A DNA stretch of 64,000 bases from Aquarana catesbeiana (taxonomy: Eukaryota > Chordata > Amphibia > Anura > Ranidae), in assembly GCF_042186555.1 (NCBI RefSeq), contig NC_133328.1, positions 357,925,323 through 357,989,322 of the forward strand, in the 5' to 3' direction. Under the pieces are notes generated by a model. It did no database searches. It was not told where the DNA came from and saw only the letters and a program-made list of their open reading frames with translations. Position 1 is the stretch's first letter; each line of letters begins with the position of its first letter. The translations under genes were made by a program, and so were the position numbers. Below, piece by piece: positions 53,603 to 63,515 of this stretch.

Positions 53603-53640
53603 CTGAGGAAGTAGTATCTCTAGTAGACTTCGAAACGCGT
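53603..53640 (+). other. Boxed stem motif CTGAGGAA-stem-GAAACGCGT, copy 3, in PLE-1
   Basis: CTGAGGAA is followed by GTAGTATCTCTAGTAGACTTC and GAAACGCGT. GAAGT pairs with ACTTC immediately before GAAACG, so here the stem overlaps the end of the first box. It lies about 140 bp before the end of PLE-1. Confidence 0.5.
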
Positions 53641-53779
53641 CGGATGAAGGATCAATTTCATTTACCATCTACCTCAACTATTTGCATTATCAGTTATGGT
53701 TGATATGTACACTTCATGATCTAAGTTTTTATCTATGCATTTTCAATAAATATATGACTATTTTTCTATTTATTTGATT

Positions 53780-54268
53780 TGTGATCTCTATCTAAGCACA
53801 GGAGGCTAAAGAAAGGAAGAAGAAAAGAGTTCCCATGTTTCCAGGAGTACAGTTGTCCACAGGGGATGGCTGGGACTGGTGTCTCGCAGGAATGTAGTCA
53901 ATGGGATGTCCAGATCATCGGGTCAGTTCAGGCGCAGGCAGAGACATGGTCAGCAAACAGGCAAAGGATTAGTCCAGGCAACAGGCAGAAACATTGTCAT
54001 TAGACAGGCCAGGGTTAATACATACCGTGGCTGGCAGTGCTTTGCTTTGCAGCTGTGGCAGAAATTATACCTCTGTACACCTCTCGATTGTGAACCATTA
54101 AAGTGAATGGGGTTGCTTATGTGGTGACCAAGGCATTAAAGCAGGTGGTGAGGAGGCAATACAATGCCTCCTCACTGCCTGTCAAATGCTCTCTGAACAA
54201 CGATCTGAATATAGATGGCTTTTTAGAAAGCATCGCACATGTGAACAAGTACATATGGGGACACTGTG
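53780..54268. other. Unassigned DNA, no gene recognised
   Basis: Purine-rich start (GGAGGCTAAAGAAAGGAAGAAG), several CAGGCA repeats between 53930 and 53990, then non-repetitive sequence to the 30 bp tandem array. No supported coding frame. Confidence 0.4.
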
Positions 54269-54388
54269 ACTGGTGTGGCGGTGATCAGGGATGATGTAAC
54301 TGGTGTGGCAGTGATCCGGGACAGAGTTACTGATGTGGCGGTAATGAGGGACAGTGTAACTGATGTGGCAGTGATCAAGGACACTTTA
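54269..54388 (+). repeat. Four tandem 30 bp units
   Basis: ACTGGTGTGGCGGTGATCAG starts each of four 30 bp units at 54269, 54299, 54329 and 54359, diverged by 2-6 bases. The open frame encodes VTGVAVIRD repeats, an artefact of a unit length divisible by three. Confidence 0.9.
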
Positions 54389-56084
54389 AAGACACATCAA
54401 ATCAGAAGAATTTATTCTATGTTTTTATGGTGGTGGGATTGTCACAGTGGACTTTAATCAGTTTGCTATTTATTATGCACATGCTTTATCATGCACCGAT
54501 TAATGTGTTGAATCACCATTTAACCATTTAATGTGTTGTTTTGTAGCACTAACACCTTTACCTTTGTTAACTATACCATGTTAACTGTACTATCATATAG
54601 TTCTATACATTTTAGCTACATTATTTTTATACCATTGTGATACCATTATTTTTGCATATTGTTAGTAAGGGCTGCCTTTTATTTCTAGTGGTCTTATTAC
54701 CTTTATCCAAAGTGCAGCACACTCATGGGTCTACGTCGCAATTCTTACAAATTCTACAGTATGGGCTATGCTCAATTTTTGGACTTACCATTTCTTTAAC
54801 TGTTTTTTATTCCTTTTTTGAACCAAATCTCCCTTGGATTGTGGTATGAGCTGGTAGCACTGGAGGCACGAGTAGGAGTACGTGCCAGGAAGAAATGCTG
54901 TGATATTATGTTGTATGCTTTGCCTGACTTCAAGTTTTGCCATTGTGATTGTGATTTAAATAAAACGTAAGTGCAATTTTAAAAAAAATACTACACAAGG
55001 AAGAAGATGTCTCCTCTGTCATTTCTCTTCTAGCATCAAAAGATTTCAGCCCACTGCAACAGAGAGAATCTGGAGGAGAGAGGACAATTTTCAAAATGTG
55101 TGTGCAAGCAATATTGTCCCAGAACAAATTGAAAGGAGCCAATGTCAGTTGGAGAGTACTACACAGACACGGTACTCAGAACATGTAAAAACTGAACTTT
55201 GTAACCAGAAAGAAATTGATATCCACAAGTTAGGAGACAGCAGAGAAGCAAACAAGGGAGCTGTTTAACTTATGCTGGCCATACACTAGACAAAAAATCC
55301 TTTGATTGTTGTATAGTTGGAGCGTTCGTTAATTTTTCCAGTTAACAGGCATAGATTGAAATTGTTTTTGACTTATGAGAGCTGAAAAATCAAAAGCAAA
55401 GATTTGAAAATTTCTGCCAAATAAAAGAAAAATTTAAACCTGTTTCCTGGCTGTTAAAAATTGTTCTGTTTGAGCTGCACATACAGTGTGTGAGAAAACG
55501 TGAACATGAACCCGGAAGTAAAACGTTTGTGTGAACAAACATTCATGCATAAAAGAATGATCGTTTATTAACGGAATGTTCCCCGCTCCAAAAATACCTA
55601 ACAGCAACAGGACACATAAGCAATATATGACCAGCACAATAGCTATTATTGTTTTTTTTTCGGAATTACATCCTCAACCAAATAACAGAAAATATCAATA
55701 ATGACAACTAAAGAATGTATTAATATAACTTTATAGCAAAGTTGTTGTTTTTTTTTAAACACACATCAACATGATTTTTTTGTAGGAGGTCTTTTTTATT
55801 GGCATTACTGAAAACTTTTTTTTTTCTTAATTCATAAACAATTTTTAACCATCATTGATGATTTTTAAGACTCTTCTCCTATAGACTTTATTAGGGTTCA
55901 GATCAAAGTCTTCAAATGTTGGACTTTACAATGGGTTTGATTCTCTTGTAAAATATTTGGTATCTTTTTTCAAAGAGCATTATCCCAGAAATCTTATTTT
56001 TGGTCGCTAAAATATTTACTATGGACATTTTTGCTGCTAAAAAATGAAGGTCTGGGTGTCTAGGGATATCAGCAATTGGTTAAT
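54389..56084. other. Unassigned AT-rich DNA with one MITE-like fragment
   Basis: At 55274 CTGGCCATACACTAGACAAA starts a sequence that recalls a MITE end, with no matching right end before 55660. The rest is AT-rich without a recognisable gene. TTTTTTT and AATAAA runs are frequent. Confidence 0.4.
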
Positions 56085-56944
56085 TTAACCTCCTTAGTGG
56101 TAACCTCGAGTGTGGCACGGGATGGATTTTCAGTACCAAAAGCGGTAACCCCGAGCCACACTTGGGATCGCATCGCAGGATCCAGGCAAAGTTACTTACC
56201 TTGTCCCCATGATCCTGCGATGTCTCCCCGCTGTGTGTGTGAGCTGTCCTCCGCCAGATCTATCACAGTGCCGAGCTCCGTTCCCTGCGAGCGTTGCGAC
56301 GCACAGTGAGGGAGCATGGCTCCAAATTCAAAAAGTTAAAAACACATTGCACATACAGTACACTGTAATCTTACAGATTACATTAGTGCATCACATTATT
56401 TTACCTCCCTTTTGTCCCTAGTGGTTTGTCCAGTGCCCTGCAAGCAGTTTTATATTATATATACTATTCTTTCTGCCTGGAAACTGGAGATTGTCCATAG
56501 CAACCAAAAAGTGTCCCTTTACATCAAAGGCAGTTTTAGACCAGCTAGAAAACAGCGATAATAAATTAGAATCAATTGCAGAATTGAGCGATAGTGATTT
56601 GTGGGGAAATTCATCATCAAACACTGAAAGTAACAACAGCGACAATTCTGCAACTGAGCAAATTTCAGTGCTTTTGATTTGATTACATTATTGAATAATT
56701 TTTATTATTATTATATTATTATTTGTTATAATTATTTATAGTTATTTATTATATTATAATTTATGATTTAGTGTTTCAAACTGTATCATACCAGGGCTGT
56801 CTACTAGACTCTTGTTTGGACAGATTTAAGTGTGTTATTCATAGGAATTACAGGCCTACAATATAAAACACCAAATTTCCATGCCAAACATTTACCGCTT
56901 TAAGCATCAAAAATGTGACATAATCATACCGCCAGGGAGGTTAA
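56085..56944. mobile_element. TTAA element, TTAACCTCC...GGAGGTTAA
   Basis: Left end TTAACCTCCTTAGTGGTAACC and right end ACCGCCAGGGAGGTTAA are inverted repeats framed by TTAA. It contains a small acidic open frame (56491-56682). The right TTAA (56941-56944) is also the left TTAA of the next element, so the second inserted at the duplicated site of the first or shares the target. Confidence 0.85.
56491..56682 (+). pseudogene. Short acidic frame, possible piggyBac transposase N-terminal relic
   Basis: The 63-residue frame reads AVLDQLENSDNKLESIAELS then DSDLWGNSSSNTESNNSDN. Acidic Ser/Asp-rich N-termini are common in piggyBac transposases, and the host element has TTAA ends. No catalytic domain is present, so the identity is inference only. 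Confidence 0.35.
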
Positions 56945-57435
56945 AGTGGTTGTAAATCTCTGCCATTAAAATTGAATAAAGCACATCCTTCCATCGTGTG
57001 CATTAGCCTGAATCCAAAGCACTTGGAGTGATTTCTCTCTGCTGTTTAGTTCCTCTACTATCTGCATGAGTTATTACAGAAATGTTTTCCTGACTCCAAG
57101 AGATAAAGTAGAGCTCCAGCATACAGCCTGTGATTGACAGCCTCAGCTATGCATGTTACCTATGTATTGTGGGGTGCGAGTTGTGTCCCTTCCCTCCAAT
57201 CAATTCTCAGAGCTCTCCATTCTGGACTGTGCAGTGTGCAAGTTCAGATCCCCACCCCCTGCTTTCTGAAAGCTCAGAAATGATGTGTAAATTCTGGACT
57301 TTGAACTGATGTAGAGAAGAACGGATGCAGATAAACAGATACAACTTATGTTGGAGGATTTGTTTCATCCCCGTGTATCAACTGAGGCTTGTCACTTCAC
57401 TGGATATATTTAAGGGTTTACAACCATTGACTTTA
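56941..57435. mobile_element. TTAA element, TTAAAGTGGTTGTAAA...TTTACAACC
   Basis: Left end TTAAAGTGGTTGTAAATC and right GGGTTTACAACCATTGACTTTAG are inverted with a small insertion in the right repeat. The interior (GATTGACAGCCTCAG, GTTCCTCTACTATCTGC) is non-coding and unlike the 23471 family inside, although the termini are the same. Confidence 0.7.
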
Positions 57436-59448
57436 GTAATACAATGGATCGAAGTGAATATTCTAGCCCAATATCTTTTGAATTTGGGACAGGTACACCA
57501 GATGAAACATTGTTCCTTTCTGTTCACATAAAAAAACCACAGATGCATCAGGATATGTGCTACTACCAAGTGGATAAAACTTTGTAATTGGCTTCTATTA
57601 AAGTCACGTTAAGTATTCCTGTAACTATTCTGGTGCTCAGGATGACCAGTCCATTTTGGTGATTTCTGAGCTCAAATCTGTCTTCCATGCTATATTGTGA
57701 GGTAGTTTGGTGATGATTATGGAGAATAATAGATATAACACCCGGGTCCCCAAACACTTTTTGCAATCAGGAGGGCTGGCAGTGCCTGAAGAGGTGGTAC
57801 TGGGAGTAGTAGCCACATGTAGGACAGCTAGCACTAAGGACTACCATTTTTTTGCTACACCATAGGGGCCCGGGGTCCCTGCCTGCAGAGGGCATTTGCT
57901 TTGAGTCTCACAGAGCCAGTGTCAGATCCCCATATCAGTGCTAGCTGGTGCTGGGAGTGATAGTCTGCAAGCAAGTGTATGTGCTGGAGGTTGAGAAGAG
58001 ATTGTATATCCCCTAAATAAAACAACAAAAAAAACAAAGTTGCAAGAACTGCTTCTTGACTCTGTGTGACTGGAAATTTGTGTTCATGGCTGTGCAGGGT
58101 GGGAGACGAACCACATTCACCAACAGTCCCTACGGGAGTAGGGCTACATTTATATATCATTTTGGCTGCTTTGACAGTTTAAGGGTTCGTTGTGATTATC
58201 TCTGCAAGGTCAGTGGGCACTTTACTTGAATAAATTTGAATAGCTTTTCATCCAATGAAGGGCTTTGTAACCTGAAAAATGTATTGTTTGTATGCATTTG
58301 GAAGCCCGGTCAATGCAAACAGCAGTTACATATTCGCAGAGATGTTCCATATACTACTGGCTTAAGAATAGTTAAAAACATTTTAAAACAAGATGCAAAA
58401 AACTAGCTCACAAGAGAAAAAAAAGCAATGAGGTAATGTAGGCCATGGAAAAATCATAAATTAAAGTGTATGCCAATTCAAGATCCAGCAATGCAGTAAC
58501 AAAGGATTGCATTTTACAGGCTTTTTCACCACCCTGCCATTGATTTAGACTGTGTTATTGGTGGTTGATGTTAGTAGTTACTTCAGAAAGGTCACAATTT
58601 TATAAGATGACATCTGAAATTACTAATGTGTTGTCAATACTTAAGTGCATTCTTGCTGCACTATAATTAGACAAAAACGTGCAGTCTCTGCCTTCACAGT
58701 CACAGAGCTACAGTAAAGGAAGCTCTCAGACACTTACAATAATTCTGTCTCTCCTCAATCTAAATTTACAGTGGTAGGAGGGGCAGAAAGGGGTAATGAG
58801 ACTTAAATGTGTGGTAGCATCAAAAATGTCACAGGAAATTATTTACAGGTGTTGCTGCTTCCCATTTACAACTTCTGCCTTTATGTTAGGAGCATAAGGC
58901 CTCTTTCACACTGATACACGTTTGAATTGCTAGAACACACCTTTCAAGTGCAAAAAAAGCACCTCACAATTATTTCCCTTTAAGTCCTATGTCACTTTTC
59001 ACTTCGCAGCACTGCATATGCGCTGCGTTTGAAAAAGTCCTGCATGCTGCATTTTTGGTGTATTGTTCAGAACACCAAAAACACACCTTCAATTTAAAGT
59101 CAATAAAAAAGCACCAAATATGCACCAAGGGTGACACTTTATTTTAAAAGATGCTAATTCTTAAGAACCCAGTAATGGTACCTCCATGATGGTCACCCCC
59201 AGCTCCTCTCTACTCAGCCTCTTCTTATGTGGAGCAGGCGGTCCAGAAGCCCTTCCCTCCTCCCATCACACTCACAGAGCCATGGGAACTGAGACAATTC
59301 CAGGCTATCCGGAATGAACTGAAACAATTCCAGGCTGTTCAGAATGAGGGACACTTGAAGGAGAAAGCGACCGATGGTGCACTACATGCACTGGGGCGAA
59401 AGTAGGTGTGGTGTGGAGTGACAGCAGGACAGGCAGTAGGACACTGAG
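57436..59448. other. Unassigned DNA with a MITE fragment near 58888
   Basis: AAGGCCTCTTTCACACTGATA at 58888 matches the terminal sequence of the 24268-24624 family; its partner is not evident, though GTGACAC occurs at about 59128. CACCAAAAACACACC and TGCATTTTTGGTG around 59045-59085 form a weak inverted pair. No coding frame is supported. Confidence 0.45.
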
Positions 59449-59535
59449 CATCAATGCAGTATCACTGTGTCCATCAAATGCAGCTTTACTGTGCCTGTAA
59501 ATGCAGCCTCACTGTGCCCATGAATGTAGCTTCAC

Positions 59536-59842
59536 GCTGGGTTCACACTAGTGCGAGGCGGGAACCAGCGCGATTCCATCGCCGGTTCCCGCATCGCTCA
59601 TCTCCAGCAGGCAGTTCACACTGCCTTGTGCAAACCGCTGCGGGTGTCATTACCAAAGTTAATGACACCCCCAGTTTAGTTCACAGATCGCAGTGCAAAC
59701 TGTGAACTCGCACAGGAATCGGATCGCATAGATGAGAACATCTGAAAACAAGTCCCTGCACTATTTTCTGTGCAAATACAATGTGAGTCCAACCATACAA
59801 CTGTATCTGGATCTCTGAGATCTCAGCAGTGTGAACCCGGGC
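59536..59842. mobile_element. MITE in the minisatellite, GCTGGGTTCACACT end
   Basis: GCTGGGTTCACACTAGTGCG at the left and AGTGTGAACCCGGGC at the right are inverted, and minisatellite sequence resumes on both sides with TCAC at each junction. Interior has GCGGGAACC/GGTTCCCGC and GGTGTCATTACCAAAGTTAATGACACC, internal palindromes. Confidence 0.82.
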
Positions 59843-60114
59843 TCACTGTGCCCATGAATTCAGCCTCACTGCCCATCAGTGCAGCCTCGCTGCCCATCAA
59901 TGCAATCTCACTGTGTCCATAAAATGCAGCTTTACTGTGTCTGTGAATGCAGCCTCACTGTGCCCATGAATGCAGCCTCACTACCCATCAAAGCAGCCTC
60001 ACGGCCCATCAATGCAGCTTCACTGTGTCCATCAAATGCAGCTTTACTGTGCCCATGAATGCAGCCTCACTGCCCATCAATGCCGCCTCATGTGTCCATC
60101 AAATGCAGCTTTAC

Positions 60115-61055
60115 TGTCATGGTTATGCAGTAATGTGTGTCTGCCAGCTCACCTTTCCTTCTGTGTTCACCTTTAGAGGCCAGTCACCCTCCCCTGACTG
60201 TTTAAATAATCTTCCCTCAGCATAGCTCCACCCCGGTCTCTAATTAGGAACACTATATTAACCTGGGCATTGTAAGCCAACCTTGCTGATCAACCATTGT
60301 GAATTCATTGTGTGTTTGGCTTCCTGTTTCCTGCTTGCCGTGTGCTCTTCGTTTGTCTCTGTTACCGACCTTGGCGTGTTCTTGACTATTCCTTTCTGCT
60401 TGTGACCCTGAACCTTTGGCGTGTACTCTGTTGTTCACTTGCCTGACGAAGGGGTCCTGCGCGGCCCCGAAACGTTGCACCCCCCTTGTGATGTGACCAT
60501 TTTCGATTAAAAAACCTTTTTTGGACAACCTTGTCTGCTGATCCATTGTGTGCTGGCGAAGATGTACTTCTGTTTGATTCTTCCAGAACCCAACTGGTAA
60601 TCGTTACAGCACCCGTTAATGCTCTATGCCGTTTACCCGGGAACGTGTGCGACTGGAATATTGAATTTACTCTGTTGTTCCTGTCTGCTAGTCGCCCTGA
60701 CCTCTGCCTTATCCCTTTACTATCCTTGTTGTTCTAGCCTGCTGCTTCCTTCTCCTGTAGTCTACCGTGAGCGTGAGCTGTGAGACCCTAGGGGCCGCGA
60801 CCTGGAGCCAGACTGCAGCGCAGTCCATCCTTACCACTAGAGGCTCTGGTGAACACCTGCTGGCTCTTAGACTCCGCGCCCTGGGGAATCTATGCTCTAG
60901 CTCCCACTGGGATCTGTGTTAGTGATCCAGTAGACCTGCTTCCTGAACCTCCCTGGGTACTATCCGCAGAAGTCAGTCCTAGGGTCCACTATCTTACCGG
61001 TGCACTTCTGACTCCTACGGAGTTCATCTGTCACCTGGTCTCAGGTGACCTGACA
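60115..61055 (+). mobile_element. Solo LTR, TGTCA...TGACA, 5 bp TSD TTTAC
   Basis: TGTCATGGTTATGCAG at 60115 and CAGGTGACCTGACA at 61055 are the ends; TTTAC is duplicated at 60110-60114 and 61056-61060 within the minisatellite. TG...CA ends, 5 bp duplication and lack of an internal region indicate a solo LTR of a Ty3/gypsy-type element formed by LTR recombination. It contains the CTGACGAA motif (60443-60474) followed by TTTTCGATTAAAAAACC. Confidence 0.85.
60443..60474 (+). other. Boxed stem motif CTGACGAA-stem-GAAACG, copy 4
   Basis: CTGACGAA, then GGGG-TCC-TGCGC-GG-CCCC, then GAAACG. Four G-C pairs abut the second box, with two more across a bulged T. The stem sequence is unrelated to the stems in copies 1-3. 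The motif lies inside an LTR rather than a PLE. Confidence 0.6.
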
Positions 61056-61257
61056 TTTACTGTGCCCATCAATGCAGCCTCACTGCCCATCAATGCAGCC
61101 TCACTGCCCATCAATGCAGCCTCACTGTGTCCATCAAATGCAACTTTACTGTGCCCATCAATGCATCCTTACTGCCCATCAATGCGGCCTCACTGCCCAT
61201 CAATGCAGCCTCACTGTGTCCATCAAATGCAACTTTACTGTGCCCATAAATGCAGCA

Positions 61258-62053
61258 TGTCATGAAGATCCTGCCAGTAACAGGCAGATTAGACCCACCG
61301 GTGCACGATTGCGGGCGTCTATGCGCACGCGCACATGCACTCGTTAGTGTCTGGCGGGTTATTTAAACCTGTCTGGCACTTGCATCATTGCTGTTTGCTC
61401 TGCAGCTCTGTGTATGTGTTCCCTGAAAACCTGATATCTGCTCCTGTTTTGACCCGGCTTGCTTTGAGACTGTTCCTGTTATCTACCTGTACCTGATCCT
61501 TGGCTTGTTTGACGATCCCTCTGCCTGCTCCTTTTGTACCTCTGCTGCCAGCCTGCTTTCCGACCCGGCCTGTCTGACGTTCCTGGACTTCCATCCAGTC
61601 TGCTGAGCCTGTCTGCTGAGCCATCCCGGCTGCTCACCTGTTTGCTGATTCATCCAGTCTGCTGGGCCTGTCTGCTGAGCCATCCAGGCTGTTCACCTGT
61701 CTGCTGATCCATCCAGTCTGCTGGGCCTGTCTGCTGAGCCATCCAGGCTGCTCACCTGTCTGCTGATCCATCCAGTCTGCTGTCCTGTCTGCTGATCCAT
61801 CCAGTCTGCTGTCCTGTCTGCTGATCCATCCAGTCTGCTGTCCTGTCTGCTGAGTTGTCCAGTCTGCAGTTCCTGTCTACTGATCCATCCTGTCAGCTGT
61901 GCCGGCCATCTGATCCTTCTGCTGTTGATCCTGCCAGGCACTCATACCACTCCGCACTCCTGCACCCCTGTCACCACTACCAGGGGCCCTCAAGTCGTAG
62001 GCGTAGGAGAGGCCATCCTCTGCAATTCGGGCTCACCCTTTAGGTACGTAACA
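61258..62053 (+). repeat. Ty3/gypsy 5' LTR with internal tandem repeats
   Basis: It starts TGTCATGAAGATCCTGCC directly after minisatellite sequence and ends GGTACGTAACA, giving TG...CA. TTATTTAAACCTG near 61349 could serve as a TATA-like element. The gag ATG is only 13 bp past the end, leaving no room for a usual 18 bp tRNA primer-binding site; either the boundary is slightly different or priming is unusual. Confidence 0.65.
61597..61870 (+). repeat. 29-30 bp tandem repeat inside the gypsy LTR
   Basis: Units CATCCAGTCTGCTGTCCTGT / CTGCTGATC recur about nine times, with longer variants containing GCTCACCTGTCTGCTGATCC. The last copies (61775-61860) are nearly identical. The minus-strand frames with QTGWMDQQTG-type repeats are translations of this array. 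Confidence 0.88.
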
Positions 62054-62066
62054 GTAGCAAACAGCC

Positions 62067-63515
62067 ATGTCTGAGCCCGAGCAGGGAACCTCTCCTATGC
62101 AGGAACTTTGTTTGCACTTAGCAGGCCTGACCCAGGCTGTCAAAAGCCTTCAGGAAGGATACACCCAGTTGGAGGAATGGGTCCAAGTACTGTCTTCTCC
62201 TACTGGAATCCAAGGAACCCCTCAAGCCTCTACCATTTCTACAGGCACCGCATCCTCTCCTACGGTGGTGATGCTTCCGCCCGAACCACGTGTCCCTACA
62301 CCCGAAAAATTTGCTGGGGAACATAGCAAATTCAGGGCGTTTCGCAATTCCTGTGAACTGTACTTCGCCCTCCAGCCACGTACCTTCTCTTTGGAAGCCA
62401 CCAAGGTGGCCTTTGTCGTCTCTTTACTTTCGGGTGAACCCCAAACCTGGGCCCATCGCCTCCTGGAACAGAAAGCCGATGTGTTGACCAACCTTACCAC
62501 CTTCTTCAATGCCATGGCTCAATTATATGAAGACCCTCAGCTTTCTGCAACTGCCGAAGCCGCACTGCACGCCCTTCAGCAAGGGCGCTGGGTGGTGGAA
62601 GATTATGTGGCTGAGTTTCGGTGGTGGAGCGCAGACACTGACTGGAATGACGCTGCGCTCCCTTACCAGTTTCGCATGGGACTGTCTGACTCTTTGAAGA
62701 ACGAGCTAGCCCGAGTTGGTGTGCCCCACACCCTAGACGCATTAATCAATCTTGCCATACAGATTGACCGGCGGCTGAGGGAACGTAGGTCGGAAGAAGC
62801 AACTGGATTTTCCCGACCAACCTGGATGTTACCTAGAGTGCCCAGTCACCTGCATCCGGCCCCTACCTCTCAGTCCACTTCTACAATGGACACTTCGGGA
62901 CCCATGCAGTTGGGGGTGCTTCGCCCTGCTCTTACTATGGAAGAGCGCCAATGCCGCCGGGCAAATAATCTATGTCTCTACTGCGGGGAACCCGGTCACT
63001 ATGTCAAGAATTGCCCTACTAAACTTCGTAAGTGTTTCCGAAAATCTCCTGAACATGTGCTTACTGGAATCCAGACCTCTTCTCATCTTGCCCTTTCTAT
63101 CTCTTTGCAGCTTCCAGGAAAGACTCTGTCAGTGCCCGCCATTATCGATTCAGGAGCCTGCAGCTGCTTTATGGACTCATCTTTTGCAACAAGACATCAG
63201 ATTCCTCTGCTACCTAGGACCCAAAGACTGTCCATTCACCTGGCTGATGGGTCCACTATTAAATCTGGGCCAGTTATCCAAGAGACTTCCCCTTTGGCAG
63301 TCACCATTGCCGATGCCCACCACGAACTGCTTCTTATGGACATTATCTCCTCACCTCTGTTACCTGTAATTCTAGGAATGCCTTGGCTACAAGCCCACAA
63401 TCCTGGTGTCAACTGGGCCACAGGGGAGGTCACCTTTTCCTCTCCTTATTGCCAGAAAATCTGTGCCCCCAAAGGACCCCCATGGGCCCTTTCCTTTGCT
63501 ATGTCTGGACACTGA
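62067..63515 (+). CDS. gag: Ty3/gypsy Gag and protease
   Basis: A 482-codon open frame from ATG 62067. Residues about 20-45 form a short helical region, then the Gag core with PTPEKFAGEHSKFRAFRNSC, LLSGEPQTWAHRLLEQ, VEDYVAEFRWWSADTDW and GVPHTLDALINLAIQIDRRL, characteristic of the sushi/V-clade gypsy Gags that gave rise to vertebrate RTL genes. A CCHC zinc knuckle CLYCGEPGHYVKNC is at about residues 303-316. The same frame continues into an aspartic protease with IIDSGACSCFMD (Asp about residue 361), HLADGSTIKSG and PVILGMPWLQAHNP. The frame stops with TGA at 63515; RT lies in the +1 frame. No internal stop, so the copy is comparatively young. Capsid assembly, RNA binding and polyprotein cleavage would be its roles. 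Confidence 0.93.
   Translation: MSEPEQGTSPMQELCLHLAGLTQAVKSLQEGYTQLEEWVQVLSSPTGIQGTPQASTISTGTASSPTVVMLPPEPRVPTPEKFAGEHSKFRAFRNSCELYFALQPRTFSLEATKVAFVVSLLSGEPQTWAHRLLEQKADVLTNLTTFFNAMAQLYEDPQLSATAEAALHALQQGRWVVEDYVAEFRWWSADTDWNDAALPYQFRMGLSDSLKNELARVGVPHTLDALINLAIQIDRRLRERRSEEATGFSRPTWMLPRVPSHLHPAPTSQSTSTMDTSGPMQLGVLRPALTMEERQCRRANNLCLYCGEPGHYVKNCPTKLRKCFRKSPEHVLTGIQTSSHLALSISLQLPGKTLSVPAIIDSGACSCFMDSSFATRHQIPLLPRTQRLSIHLADGSTIKSGPVIQETSPLAVTIADAHHELLLMDIISSPLLPVILGMPWLQAHNPGVNWATGEVTFSSPYCQKICAPKGPPWALSFAMSGH

Larger units (their letters stand above)
35275..53779 (+). mobile_element. PLE-1: degraded Penelope-like element split by L1/Tx1
   Basis: Coding part 35275-37278, 3' region 37279-38934, then after the L1 insertion 52405-52480 and 53541-53779. 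The two halves join at the 12 bp duplication GCTATAAGAATC (38923-38934 and 52393-52404). Another palindrome (52481-53540) lies in the second half with a 14 bp duplication. The end near 53779 is judged from loss of the PLE-like A/T-rich tail (CAATAAATATATGAC) and is approximate. The left limit is the first codons recognisable as PLE and may be 5' truncated. Confidence 0.75.
59449..61257. repeat. 21 bp minisatellite (CCCATCAATGCAGCCTCACTG), interrupted
   Basis: Units of about 21 bp occur at 59449-59535, 59843-60114 and 61056-61257, with a variant TGTCCATCAAATGCAGCTTTACTG that recurs every few units, a higher-order pattern. The array is broken by a MITE (59536-59842) and a solo LTR (60115-61055) and ends at the Ty3/gypsy LTR. 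Frames such as INAASLPINAASL are translations of the array. Confidence 0.92.

Noticed and set aside
56491..56682. Host gene exon
   Set aside because: Small, acidic and entirely inside a TTAA element; better explained as a transposase relic or chance frame.
61385..61941. Minus-strand QTGWMDQQTG repeat protein
   Set aside because: Unit translation of the tandem array in the gypsy LTR.
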